Positions 8,075 to 15,797 of a stretch of 64,000 bases of DNA are shown piece after piece. The notes under the pieces were generated by a model. That model searched no databases. It had not been told where the DNA came from and saw only the letters and a list, made by a program, of their open reading frames with translations. Within the stretch, counting starts at the first letter, position 1. The number at the start of each line of letters is the position of its first letter. The stretch lies in the NCBI GenBank assembly GCA_035513295.1, contig DATKCH010000103.1:4439-68438 (forward strand), in the 5' to 3' direction. This DNA is from DATHRK01 sp035513295 (GTDB taxonomy: Bacteria; Gemmatimonadota; Gemmatimonadetes; Longimicrobiales; RSA9). The position numbers were made by a program, and so were the translations under genes.

Positions 8075-9018
8075 TCCGAGTCGCCCCCGACCCCCCCTCC
8101 CCGCGTCGCCAGGCGGGCAGCGAGGCCGATCGCCTCGCACATGGAAGTTGGGTCCGCGACCCCCTTTCCGGCAATGTCCGCCGCGGTTCCGTGGTCCGGG
8201 GACGTGCGCGGGAAGGGGAGCCCGAGCGTGACGTTGACGCCCAGGCCGAAGCTCGCGGTCTTGAACGCCGCCATGCCCACGTCGTGATAGGGCGCGACGA
8301 CCGCATCGAATTCCCCTCGCAGCGCGCGTACGAAGACCGTGTCGGCGGGGAAAGGACCCTCGGCGCGCACGCCCGCCGCGCGCAGCTCCTCCAGCGCCGG
8401 CGCGAAGACCGTCGCCTCCTCGTCCCCGAAGAGGCCGCCGTCGGACGCGTGCGGATTCAGCGCGCAGAACGCGATGCGGGGTTCGGGAATCCCCCAACCC
8501 GCGCGCAGGCCGGCGGCCGTCAGCCGACCCTGACGGACCAGCAGGTCGGCGGTCAGCGCCGAAGCCACGGCCGACAGCGCGATGTGCGTGGTGGCGAGGA
8601 CGACGCGCAGCGGACCCCCGAGGTGCGTGCGCTCCGCGACCATCAGCATGGCGACGTCCGGCGCGCCGGTGAGCCGCTGCAGCATCTCGGTGTGGCCGGC
8701 GTACGCGTAGCCGCCGAGTTGGAGCGCGTTCTTGTCGATCGGGGCGGTGACGAGCGCGTCGACACGACCCGCGAGCGCCGCCGCCGCGGCGGCCTCGATC
8801 GCGTTGCCCGCCAGCCGTCCGGCCAGGGCGGCGCCGGCGCCGGGACGCCACTCGCCCACGGCCTCGAACGCGCTCCCCTCCGGCTCCACACCGGATCCCT
8901 CGGGCCCGAACACGGTGAACGCGGCGAGCCCGGCATGACGGGCCAGCGCCGCGGCCGTGATCTCGGGTCCGATGCCCCTCGGATCCCCCAGGGTGAGCGC
9001 GATGCGCGGTCGGCTCAT
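8071..9018 (-). CDS. pdxA: 4-hydroxythreonine-4-phosphate dehydrogenase
   Basis: Oxidises 4-phosphohydroxythreonine in DXP-dependent pyridoxal phosphate synthesis. 315 residues from the ATG at 9018 (MSRPRIALTLGDPRGIGPE, the usual PdxA opening). Metal-ligand motifs are present: AGHTEML, LNPHASDGGLFG, and APYHDVGMAAFK. C-terminal TSPDHGTAADIAGKG matches the family's dinucleotide region. No other vitamin B6 gene is in view. The upstream gap carries a palindromic element instead of a recognisable promoter. ftsE overlaps its stop. Confidence 0.95.
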   Translation of the reverse strand: MSRPRIALTLGDPRGIGPEITAAALARHAGLAAFTVFGPEGSGVEPEGSAFEAVGEWRPGAGAALAGRLAGNAIEAAAAAALAGRVDALVTAPIDKNALQLGGYAYAGHTEMLQRLTGAPDVAMLMVAERTHLGGPLRVVLATTHIALSAVASALTADLLVRQGRLTAAGLRAGWGIPEPRIAFCALNPHASDGGLFGDEEATVFAPALEELRAAGVRAEGPFPADTVFVRALRGEFDAVVAPYHDVGMAAFKTASFGLGVNVTLGLPFPRTSPDHGTAADIAGKGVADPTSMCEAIGLAARLATRGGGVGGDSE

Positions 9019-9038
9019 GGTGGCCCCGCGCCGGTGGC

Positions 9039-9391
9039 CTAGCAGGTCGCTGAAGAAGGGGAGCGAGCCGCGTTGGGAGCGCCACGGGGCCGGATGCAAG
9101 GCGGCGCGACGACGCGATACCGCTGCGTATCGGGGAGGAGCGTCCAACGAAGCACACGGCCCCGTGCCGCCCCGCCCGAGGCCCGGCCCAGCGACCACGA
9201 CTGCCGCGCCCGCCTCGGACTCGCCACGCGCGGCGTGGCGAGCACCCTACGGGCGCAGGGGGGTTGCGGGATCCAGCGTTCGTCTCTCCTCGTCGCCATA
9301 GCTTGAGCCATGCCTCCTCGTCGTTCCTGCCCTGGACACCCGCAAGCCCCCTGCTCGCGGCCGCACTGCCCTTCTTCAGCGACCTTGCTAG
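9039..9391. repeat. Palindromic repeat element (MITE- or REP-like) filling the surA-pdxA gap
   Basis: This covers the gene-free stretch 9019-9387, in which I see no coding sequence. It is bounded by imperfect terminal inverted repeats of about 35 bases: 9039-9072 (minus strand) and 9355-9391 (plus strand), both reading CGCGG...CCCTTCTTCAGCGACC then (T)TGCTAG. Inside are nested inverted repeats: CACGGGGCC (9083-9091) with GGCCCCGTG (9158-9166), a hairpin CGATAC / GTATCG (9115-9132), and a strong hairpin at 9220-9242. A third copy of the terminal sequence occurs alone at 40161-40198. The TAG stop of surA lies inside the right end. There is no ORF resembling a transposase, so if mobile it would depend on one elsewhere. 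Confidence 0.65.
9220..9242. other. Strong perfect hairpin inside the surA-pdxA spacer
   Basis: CTCGCCACGC and GCGTGGCGAG form a 10-base perfect stem with a 3-base loop. It has no T tract, so it is not a standard intrinsic terminator, but on the minus strand it would fold in the leader between surA and pdxA. Confidence 0.5.
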
Positions 9392-10752
9392 AGCCTCACG
9401 TCGATGTACATGCGCTCGCGCACGTCGCCCACGACCTCCTGGTACAGCCGCTGGTCCTGAAGCTGCTGGCGCAGCGTGGGCGCCGCCTCCTCGTAGGAAA
9501 ACTCTCCGGCCTCGCTGACGTCGGTGAGGACGACGACGGCGAACTTCTCCCCGCCGGAACCGTCGTCGAGGACGATCGGACCCAGCACGTCCCCCACTTC
9601 CGCGCCGGTGATCGCCCCGGCGTAGGCCGGCTGCTGCCGTTCCAGGAGGTCGCGTGGGAAGGGCCCGACGCGGGATTCCTCGGCGTCGTCGTGGTGGGCC
9701 CCGATCAGCGCCTCCAGGTCCGCGCCGGCGCGCAGCGCGGCCCCGACCGAATCCGCCAGCAGCCGCGCTCCCTCCCGGTCCGCGTCCGCCACGTCGGGCC
9801 GTACCAGAATATGGCACGCGGAGCGCTCGGGCCCCTTCGCCCGCTCGAGCTTGATGATGTGGAAGCCGAAGGGGCTCTCGACGATGCCGCTGATCTGACC
9901 CGCGGCCATTTTGAAGGCGACGTCATCGAACTCGGCGACCATCACGCCGCGGCGAAACCAGCCGAGGCAGCCGTCCCGCTGGCGACTGCCGGGATCGTCG
10001 GAGTGGCGCCGGGCCAGGGTGGCGAAGTCGGCGCCGGCGGCGAGCTCGTCATGGATGCCGCGCATCTCCTCGAGCGCGGCGGCGCGCGCCTCCTCGGTCG
10101 GCGCCGGCGAGATGACAACCTGGCGGAAGCTTACGGTCGCCGGGCGCTGGCCGAGTTGCTCCCTCTGCGCTCCGTAGAGTTCGCGTACGTCCTGCTCCGT
10201 GACCGGAGGATATCCGCGCGTCTGACGCATCTGCCGCAGGTAGGCGCCGATCGTCTCCCTCTTGCGGAATCTCGTGGCCAGCAGGACACGGTACTCGTCC
10301 AGGGAGAGCCCCTCCCGCTGGAGGGCGGCCTGCATCGCGGAGGCGCCTCCTTCCGACCGGTAGGTCTGCTCCACGCGCTCGATCTCGGAGTCGACGCGAC
10401 CCTGGATCTCCTCCTCGGCGACGATCACCGAGTCCTGGAGCGCGGCCTGCACGAGCGCCAGTTCATCGACCAGTCCGTTCAGGATCTCGGCGCGCAGGGC
10501 GTCCAGCGCTACCGGGTCGGTGGGCATGCTCTGGCCCGCGCGAGCGAGATCCACGAGCTGCTCGTCGACCTGGCTGCGCAGCACGATGCTGTCGCCGACC
10601 ACCGCCGCGATCCCGTCCAGGAGCTGCGGGACGCGCTCGGACGCGTCGGGCAGCGGGGCCGCGGGGAGGTCGGGTTCCTGCGCAGCGGCGGGCGCGCCGA
10701 AGGCCGAAGCCATCAGCAGCGCCGCGGCGAGGAGTCGAAGGGGAGGGCTCAT
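9388..10752 (-). CDS. surA: SurA-like periplasmic peptidyl-prolyl isomerase / outer-membrane protein chaperone
   Basis: A 454-residue exported protein: signal peptide (about residues 1-24, ending GAPAAAQE), then the SurA N-domain (LDGIAAVVGDSIVLRSQVD is the usual first helix motif), a first parvulin domain (about 205-310, SFRQVVI ... GCLGWFRRG ... PFGFHIIKLE), and a second, weaker parvulin domain (about 315-415). It ends in the typical C-terminal helix and strand. SurA escorts outer-membrane proteins through the periplasm. It lies next to another PPIase gene and upstream of pdxA; surA-pdxA linkage is known from other bacteria. Its stop codon is part of a repeat end. Confidence 0.9.
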   Translation of the reverse strand: MSPPLRLLAAALLMASAFGAPAAAQEPDLPAAPLPDASERVPQLLDGIAAVVGDSIVLRSQVDEQLVDLARAGQSMPTDPVALDALRAEILNGLVDELALVQAALQDSVIVAEEEIQGRVDSEIERVEQTYRSEGGASAMQAALQREGLSLDEYRVLLATRFRKRETIGAYLRQMRQTRGYPPVTEQDVRELYGAQREQLGQRPATVSFRQVVISPAPTEEARAAALEEMRGIHDELAAGADFATLARRHSDDPGSRQRDGCLGWFRRGVMVAEFDDVAFKMAAGQISGIVESPFGFHIIKLERAKGPERSACHILVRPDVADADREGARLLADSVGAALRAGADLEALIGAHHDDAEESRVGPFPRDLLERQQPAYAGAITGAEVGDVLGPIVLDDGSGGEKFAVVVLTDVSEAGEFSYEEAAPTLRQQLQDQRLYQEVVGDVRERMYIDVRL

Positions 10753-10808
10753 GGGGTGCTCGAGTCGGTTCGATGCGCGCGGGGCCGACGCGGATGCGCC
10801 GGCCCCGG

Positions 10809-10837
10809 TTTCTATGCTCGTATCGCGAGACGGTTCC
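10809..10837 (-). promoter_or_regulatory. Possible ECF-type promoter upstream of surA
   Basis: On the minus strand GGAACC is followed after 17 bases by TAGAAA, in the 120-base gap before surA. GGAAC -35 elements are typical of envelope-stress ECF sigma factors, and surA belongs to such regulons elsewhere. One GGAAC match is weak evidence, and the -10 does not match a particular ECF consensus. Confidence 0.25.
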
Positions 10838-10872
10838 GCGGGGGCACCGTCCGCGGGCCGCTGAGGGTCTGA

Positions 10873-12363
10873 TCAGCCGCCGTCCGGAATGCCGTCGCCA
10901 CCCTGCGGTGGAGGTTGCGTCGGCACGGGTTGGCCGGCGGGCGACTGCCCGGTCGGGGCCTCGGGAGCGTCGGCGTCCCCGGCGGCCTCCGCGCGCCCTT
11001 CGTTCGCCAGGCGAATCACGTCGTCGGCCGCCTGCATGAATACGCGGGCGCTCTTCCCGTCGCGCAGGAAGGAGGACAGCGCGCCGAGTTGCGGCACGTT
11101 GCGCCGCTGGGCGGCGGCGTCCGCGAGCGCCTCCTGCACGACCCGGCGGACCATCGCGCGCTGGTCCTCTCCCTCGACGGCCTGCATTTCCGCGAGTCCC
11201 ATCCCGCGGGTCGTGGCCCGCAGCATCGACCGCGCGGTGGCCACGACGCTGTCGCGCTCGGCTTCGGTCGCGTCGTGACCCGCGGCGCGCGCGGTCTCGA
11301 TCAGGATCTTGTTCTGCGCCTGACCCCGGAGGATGGACTCCACGTCGTCGTCCCCCGCGGAGGCGAGCTGGGCGCGCTGGACCTGCGTCACGCGCTGAAG
11401 CAGATCCGCCAGGTCGCCCACCGTGTAGCCCCCGCCGCGGTATTCCACCAGCACCCGCGAGCGGCGCCGTCCGCCCAGCTCCGCGTCGCGATCCAGCGCC
11501 AGCTCGCGCACGATGTCGGGGGCTTCCGGCTCGACCTCGATCGAGAGCGACTGCAGGAGGCTGTCGACGTACGCCTGCTCGGCCTCGAAGACCAACTGCT
11601 GTTTCAGCGACTGCTCGAACGCGTCGCGGCGCTCGGCGTAGTCGGGCTCGCGGCGCTCCTCGGCCTTGATCACGTGGTATCCGAACGGGGTCTGGACCAC
11701 GTCGCTGACCTCTCCGGGCTGCAACGCGAACGCGGCGTCCTCGAACTCACCCACCATCGCGCCGCGCTGGAAGAACCCGAGATCGCCACCCTGCGCCGCG
11801 CTGCCCGGATCCTGGCTGTGCTCGGAAGCCAGCGCGGCGAAGTCGGCTCCCGCCGCCGCGCGCGCGCGGATGTCTTCGATCTGTGCCCGTACGCTGTCCC
11901 GCGCCTGCGGCGTCGCGTCCGGCGGGAGCTGCAGCAGCACGTGCCGGGCGCGCACCTCTAGGCCCGGCTGATCCTCCTCGAAACGGACCCGGAGCTGCTC
12001 CTCCGTGAGCGAAGTGTCGGGGTCGATCACCTCGTCGCGGAACTTGCGCACGACCATGTTGTCCAGTTCGGGCTGGATCAGGCCGCTGATGTCGAGGCCC
12101 TCGAGGGTGGAGTCCCGGGCCAGCTCTTCGGCGAGCAGGGTATAGTCGATCCAGACGTTGGCCAGCGCCTCCACGACGTCGGGCTGCGCGGGGAGGTTCG
12201 GGTTGTCGATCAGGAGGCGGGACGCCTCCTGGACCGTGAACTCGTGTCCCCCGGCGCGCGCCAGCACGTCGGTATGCGAGGACAGCGCCTGGCCCACGCC
12301 CTCGCACGCGGAGATGGCGACCGCGCCTGCCAGCACCATGGTCGTCGCGACGATCTTCCTCAT
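10873..12363 (-). CDS. PpiC/PrsA-type peptidyl-prolyl isomerase, probable lipoprotein
   Basis: A 496-residue exported foldase. The N-terminus (MRKIVATTMVLAGAVAISAC) ends in a lipobox-like ISAC, so it is probably a lipoprotein with Cys20 as the lipidated residue. A SurA_N-like helical region precedes a single parvulin domain (about residues 135-245: ARHVLLQL ... GGDLGFFQRGAMV ... TPFGYHVIK). A long helical C-terminal region follows, and the tail is rich in Pro, Gln and Gly. It stands between mfd and surA, so two envelope foldases are made from one operon. It may be a second OMP chaperone; the substrate cannot be read from the sequence. Confidence 0.88.
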   Translation of the reverse strand: MRKIVATTMVLAGAVAISACEGVGQALSSHTDVLARAGGHEFTVQEASRLLIDNPNLPAQPDVVEALANVWIDYTLLAEELARDSTLEGLDISGLIQPELDNMVVRKFRDEVIDPDTSLTEEQLRVRFEEDQPGLEVRARHVLLQLPPDATPQARDSVRAQIEDIRARAAAGADFAALASEHSQDPGSAAQGGDLGFFQRGAMVGEFEDAAFALQPGEVSDVVQTPFGYHVIKAEERREPDYAERRDAFEQSLKQQLVFEAEQAYVDSLLQSLSIEVEPEAPDIVRELALDRDAELGGRRRSRVLVEYRGGGYTVGDLADLLQRVTQVQRAQLASAGDDDVESILRGQAQNKILIETARAAGHDATEAERDSVVATARSMLRATTRGMGLAEMQAVEGEDQRAMVRRVVQEALADAAAQRRNVPQLGALSSFLRDGKSARVFMQAADDVIRLANEGRAEAAGDADAPEAPTGQSPAGQPVPTQPPPQGGDGIPDGG

Positions 12364-12482
12364 CCGGTGAAGCTCCGTTCGGTCGGTTCGGTTTTAGGCG
12401 CGAGAAGGTACACCGGGACGGCGCCTTGTTCCAGCGGGGCGCAGGCGATGCCGGGTCCGGCCGCCGGAGTCCGCGCGGTCCA

Positions 12483-15400
12483 TCACGCCGCGCGCTCCGC
12501 CCGATCGGACAGGAGTCCGAGCGCCTCGGCGAGCGTATCCGCGAGCGGTTCCGCCCCGAAGCGGCGGAGCACCAGGGAGAGTGGCATCGCGCGGCGCACC
12601 TCCACCTCGAGCTGCCGGTCCCGGAACGCCCCCTGGAGCGAGGCCATGCGGGGCACCACCCCTTCGGCCCAGTTGACGCGCGCCTCGTCCTCGCGCAGGA
12701 GGATGCGCTCCACGCCGAGGCGCTGGCCCAGCAGCCGCAGCCGGGTGGAGAGGAGCAGGCGCCGCACCTCCGCGGGCAGAGGGCCGAAGCGGTCCGCGAG
12801 CTCTTCCGCCAGCGCGTTCACCGTCGCTGGATCTTCGGCCCGCGACAGACGGCGGTAGACGTGCAGCTTCTGCGAGGGGTCGGGGACGTACGCGTCCGGG
12901 ATGAACGCCGAGCCCTCCAGGGCGACCTCGGGCGGGTCGTGGCGGGTCCGGTCCGGGTCGTCCCTGAGTGCGCGCACGGTGTCCTCCAGCAGGCGTGTGT
13001 ACGTCTCCAGGCCCACCGCGTGCACGAAGCCCGACTGGTCGGAGCCGAGGATGTTTCCGCCTCCCCGCAACTCCAGGTCCTTCATCGCGATCGCGTACCC
13101 ACTGCCGAGCTCGCTGAAGTGCTCGAGGAGGCGCAGGCGCCGCTCGGCGTCCTCGTGGACGCCGTCCGGGACCACCAGGTAGCAGTAGGCGCGGTGGTGC
13201 GAGCGTCCCACGCGCCCGCGCAACTGGTAGAGCTGCGCCAGGCCGAACTGGTCGGCGCCGTGGACGATGAGGGTGTTGGCGGTGGGCACGTCGAGGCCGT
13301 TCTCGATGATCGCGGTCGAGACCAGCACGCTGGCTTCGCCCGAGACGAAGCGGCGCATCGCCCCCTCCAGGTCCGGCGCCGGCATCTGGCCGTGCGCGAC
13401 CGCCAGCGGGACGCCCGGCACCAGCCGGCGCACGCGCGCGGCGATCTCGTCGATCGTCTGCACGCGGTTGTGCACGACGAACACCTGCCCGCCGCGGTCC
13501 AGCTCGCGCCGGATCGCGTCCTCCAGCACCTCGTCGTGCCACGGAATGACGTGCGTGAGCACGGGCATGCGGTCCCGCGGCGGGGTCCGGATGAGGGTGA
13601 GGTCGCGCAGGCCCCCGAGCGCCATCGACAGCGTGCGCGGGATCGGCGTGGCCGTCATCGACAGCACGTCGACGTCCCGCTTGCGCTCCTTGAGCTGCTC
13701 CTTGTGCCGGACCCCGAAGCGCTGCTCCTCGTCCACCACGACCAGCCCCAATCGCGAGAACACGACGTCGGGCTGCAGCAGGCGGTGGGTGCCTATGACG
13801 ATGTCGATCGAGCCGTCCGCGAGGTCAGCCAGAAGGCGCTTCTGCTCTGCGGGCGTCCGGAAGCGCGACAGCGCCTCCACGCGCACGGGAAAGTCGGCGA
13901 GGCGGCCGGCGAAGCTGCGGTGGTGCTGCTCGACCAGGATCGTCGTCGGCGCGAGCACCGCGACCTGCTTCCCGTCCTGCACCGCCTTGAAGGCGGCGCG
14001 CACGGCGACCTCGGTCTTGCCGTAGCCCACGTCGCCGCACAACAGCCGGTCCATGGGCCGCGGCGACCGCATGTCCGCCTTCACGTCGAGCGTTGCCTGG
14101 CGCTGGTCGGGAGTGTCCTCGTACAGGAACGCGGACTCCATCTCGCGCTGCCAGCGGGTGTCCTCGGGGAAGGCGTGTCCGCGCGCCAGTTCGCGCGCCG
14201 CGTACAGCTCCAGCAGCTCGCTCGCCATCTCCTGGATCGCCTGCTCCGTGCGGCGTTTCATGGTCTTCCAGGAGCGCCCGCCGATCTTGTGCACGCGCGG
14301 CGCCTCGCCCTCCTCGGCGTCGGGCCGCCAGCGTTCGATCAGGTCCAGACGGTATACCGGCAGCCGCAGGATCTCGCCGCCGGCGTATTCGATCGCCAGG
14401 GATTCGATCTCGCGGTCGCCGACCCTCACGCGCTCCATGCCGCGGAAGCGCCCGATGCCGTGGTCGAGGTGGACGACGTAGTCGCCCTCCTGGAGTTGCG
14501 CGAGGCTCTCCAGCGCGAGCGCGCCGCGGAAGCGCCGGGACCGGCGCAACCGCCTGTCGCGCCGGAAGATCTCGTGGTCGGTCAGGACCCTCAGGGGCGG
14601 GTCGGCGCCGTCCAGCACGAACCCCCCGTCCACGGTTCCCAGCGCGAGCGCCGCGCCCTCGGGTAGCGCGTCCGACCCTCCCAGGAGCTCCTCCAGGCGC
14701 TGCAACTGGCCGGGGTTGTCGCACAGGATCAGCGTGCGCTCCCCGCGCGCCTCCGCCTGCCTGAGCAGCACCGCGAGGCGGTCCACGTCTCGGTCGATAG
14801 CCTCCGGCTCGCGAACCTGGAAGCGCACGTCCGCCTCGGCGCCGGGCCCGATCGCGACCGTGGGGAAGGCGGCGAGGCGGTCCGCGGCGAGCTCGGGCGG
14901 CAGGAACAGGCGATCGGGCGGCTCCGGAGTTCCTCCCCGTCGGTGCTCGGATTCGTGCAGAGCCATGACCTCGCCCCACGTCGCGCGAAACGAGCTGGCC
15001 GCGTCGGCACCCGGCAGGAGGACCAGCAGGGTACCCGCCGGCAGCACGTCGAGCAGCGAGCGCCGCACCGAAGCGTCGGCGCGATCGGCCGCCCAGGAGA
15101 CATCCACCGGCAGCACGTCCGCGCGCTCGAGGGTCACCGTGGAGCGCTGGTCCAGCACGTCGAAACGCCGGATCGACTCGATTTCATCGCCCCAGAACTC
15201 CACGCGCAGCGGCTCGGGCGTGCCGAACCCGAACAGGTCCACGATGCCCCCCCGCAGCGCGTACTCTCCCACGCCCTGGACCATCGGGACGCGCTCGAAG
15301 CCCAGCTCGTCGAGCCTTCTCGCGAGTTCGTGGGGACCGATCGCGTCGCCGCGCCGCAGGCGCACTTGCAGGTCTTCCAGGCTGGCCGGCAGGTCGGAGA

Positions 15401-15797
15401 GCTCCTGCAGGGCGCGCGGCGTGGTGACCAGCACGCGCAGGCGGCCGGACAGCAGCGCCTCGAGCGCCTCGACGCGCAGGCCGCTCACCTCCAGGTGGTG
15501 CTCGCCCGCCTCGTACGGAAGCGTCTCGCGCTGGGCGTACAGGTGCGCCGATTCCTCCCCGAGGATCGTCTGGAGGTCCGCCTCGGCCGCTTCCGCCAGG
15601 GGAGGAGAGGCCGCGACGACCACGACGAGCCGCTGCCGCTCGTCCTCCGACAGCGCGGCCGAGAGCACCGCGGCGGAGGACCCGGCGAGACCGCCGGCCG
15701 CGACCCGCGCGTCCGGGGCGCGCAGGGACGCCGTGAGCGTCGCGAACTCCGGCTGGCCGCGCAGCGCGGCGATCAGGACGGGGTGCGCCACCGTCAC
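12483..15797 (-). CDS. mfd: Transcription-repair coupling factor
   Basis: Releases RNA polymerase stalled at DNA lesions and recruits UvrA. 1104 residues, usual for Mfd. N-terminal UvrB-like module (GSSAAVLSAALSE near the degenerate P-loop), the RNA polymerase-interacting domain with YVVHLDHGIGRFRGMER (about residue 440), then the RecG-like helicase: Walker A GDVGYGKTEVAVRAAF, DEEQ box VVDEEQRFGVRHKEQ, and QLRGRVGRSHHRAY. The C-terminal TRCF domain follows. The GTG start at 15797 overlaps the stop of the upstream gene (GTGA). This is a core repair gene in an envelope-biogenesis operon. Confidence 0.97.
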   Translation of the reverse strand: MTVAHPVLIAALRGQPEFATLTASLRAPDARVAAGGLAGSSAAVLSAALSEDERQRLVVVVAASPPLAEAAEADLQTILGEESAHLYAQRETLPYEAGEHHLEVSGLRVEALEALLSGRLRVLVTTPRALQELSDLPASLEDLQVRLRRGDAIGPHELARRLDELGFERVPMVQGVGEYALRGGIVDLFGFGTPEPLRVEFWGDEIESIRRFDVLDQRSTVTLERADVLPVDVSWAADRADASVRRSLLDVLPAGTLLVLLPGADAASSFRATWGEVMALHESEHRRGGTPEPPDRLFLPPELAADRLAAFPTVAIGPGAEADVRFQVREPEAIDRDVDRLAVLLRQAEARGERTLILCDNPGQLQRLEELLGGSDALPEGAALALGTVDGGFVLDGADPPLRVLTDHEIFRRDRRLRRSRRFRGALALESLAQLQEGDYVVHLDHGIGRFRGMERVRVGDREIESLAIEYAGGEILRLPVYRLDLIERWRPDAEEGEAPRVHKIGGRSWKTMKRRTEQAIQEMASELLELYAARELARGHAFPEDTRWQREMESAFLYEDTPDQRQATLDVKADMRSPRPMDRLLCGDVGYGKTEVAVRAAFKAVQDGKQVAVLAPTTILVEQHHRSFAGRLADFPVRVEALSRFRTPAEQKRLLADLADGSIDIVIGTHRLLQPDVVFSRLGLVVVDEEQRFGVRHKEQLKERKRDVDVLSMTATPIPRTLSMALGGLRDLTLIRTPPRDRMPVLTHVIPWHDEVLEDAIRRELDRGGQVFVVHNRVQTIDEIAARVRRLVPGVPLAVAHGQMPAPDLEGAMRRFVSGEASVLVSTAIIENGLDVPTANTLIVHGADQFGLAQLYQLRGRVGRSHHRAYCYLVVPDGVHEDAERRLRLLEHFSELGSGYAIAMKDLELRGGGNILGSDQSGFVHAVGLETYTRLLEDTVRALRDDPDRTRHDPPEVALEGSAFIPDAYVPDPSQKLHVYRRLSRAEDPATVNALAEELADRFGPLPAEVRRLLLSTRLRLLGQRLGVERILLREDEARVNWAEGVVPRMASLQGAFRDRQLEVEVRRAMPLSLVLRRFGAEPLADTLAEALGLLSDRAERAA

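Noticed and set aside
9039..9391. An insertion sequence with a transposase
   Set aside because: There is no transposase-like ORF in the 353 bases; only inverted ends and hairpins are seen, so it is recorded as a repeat instead.
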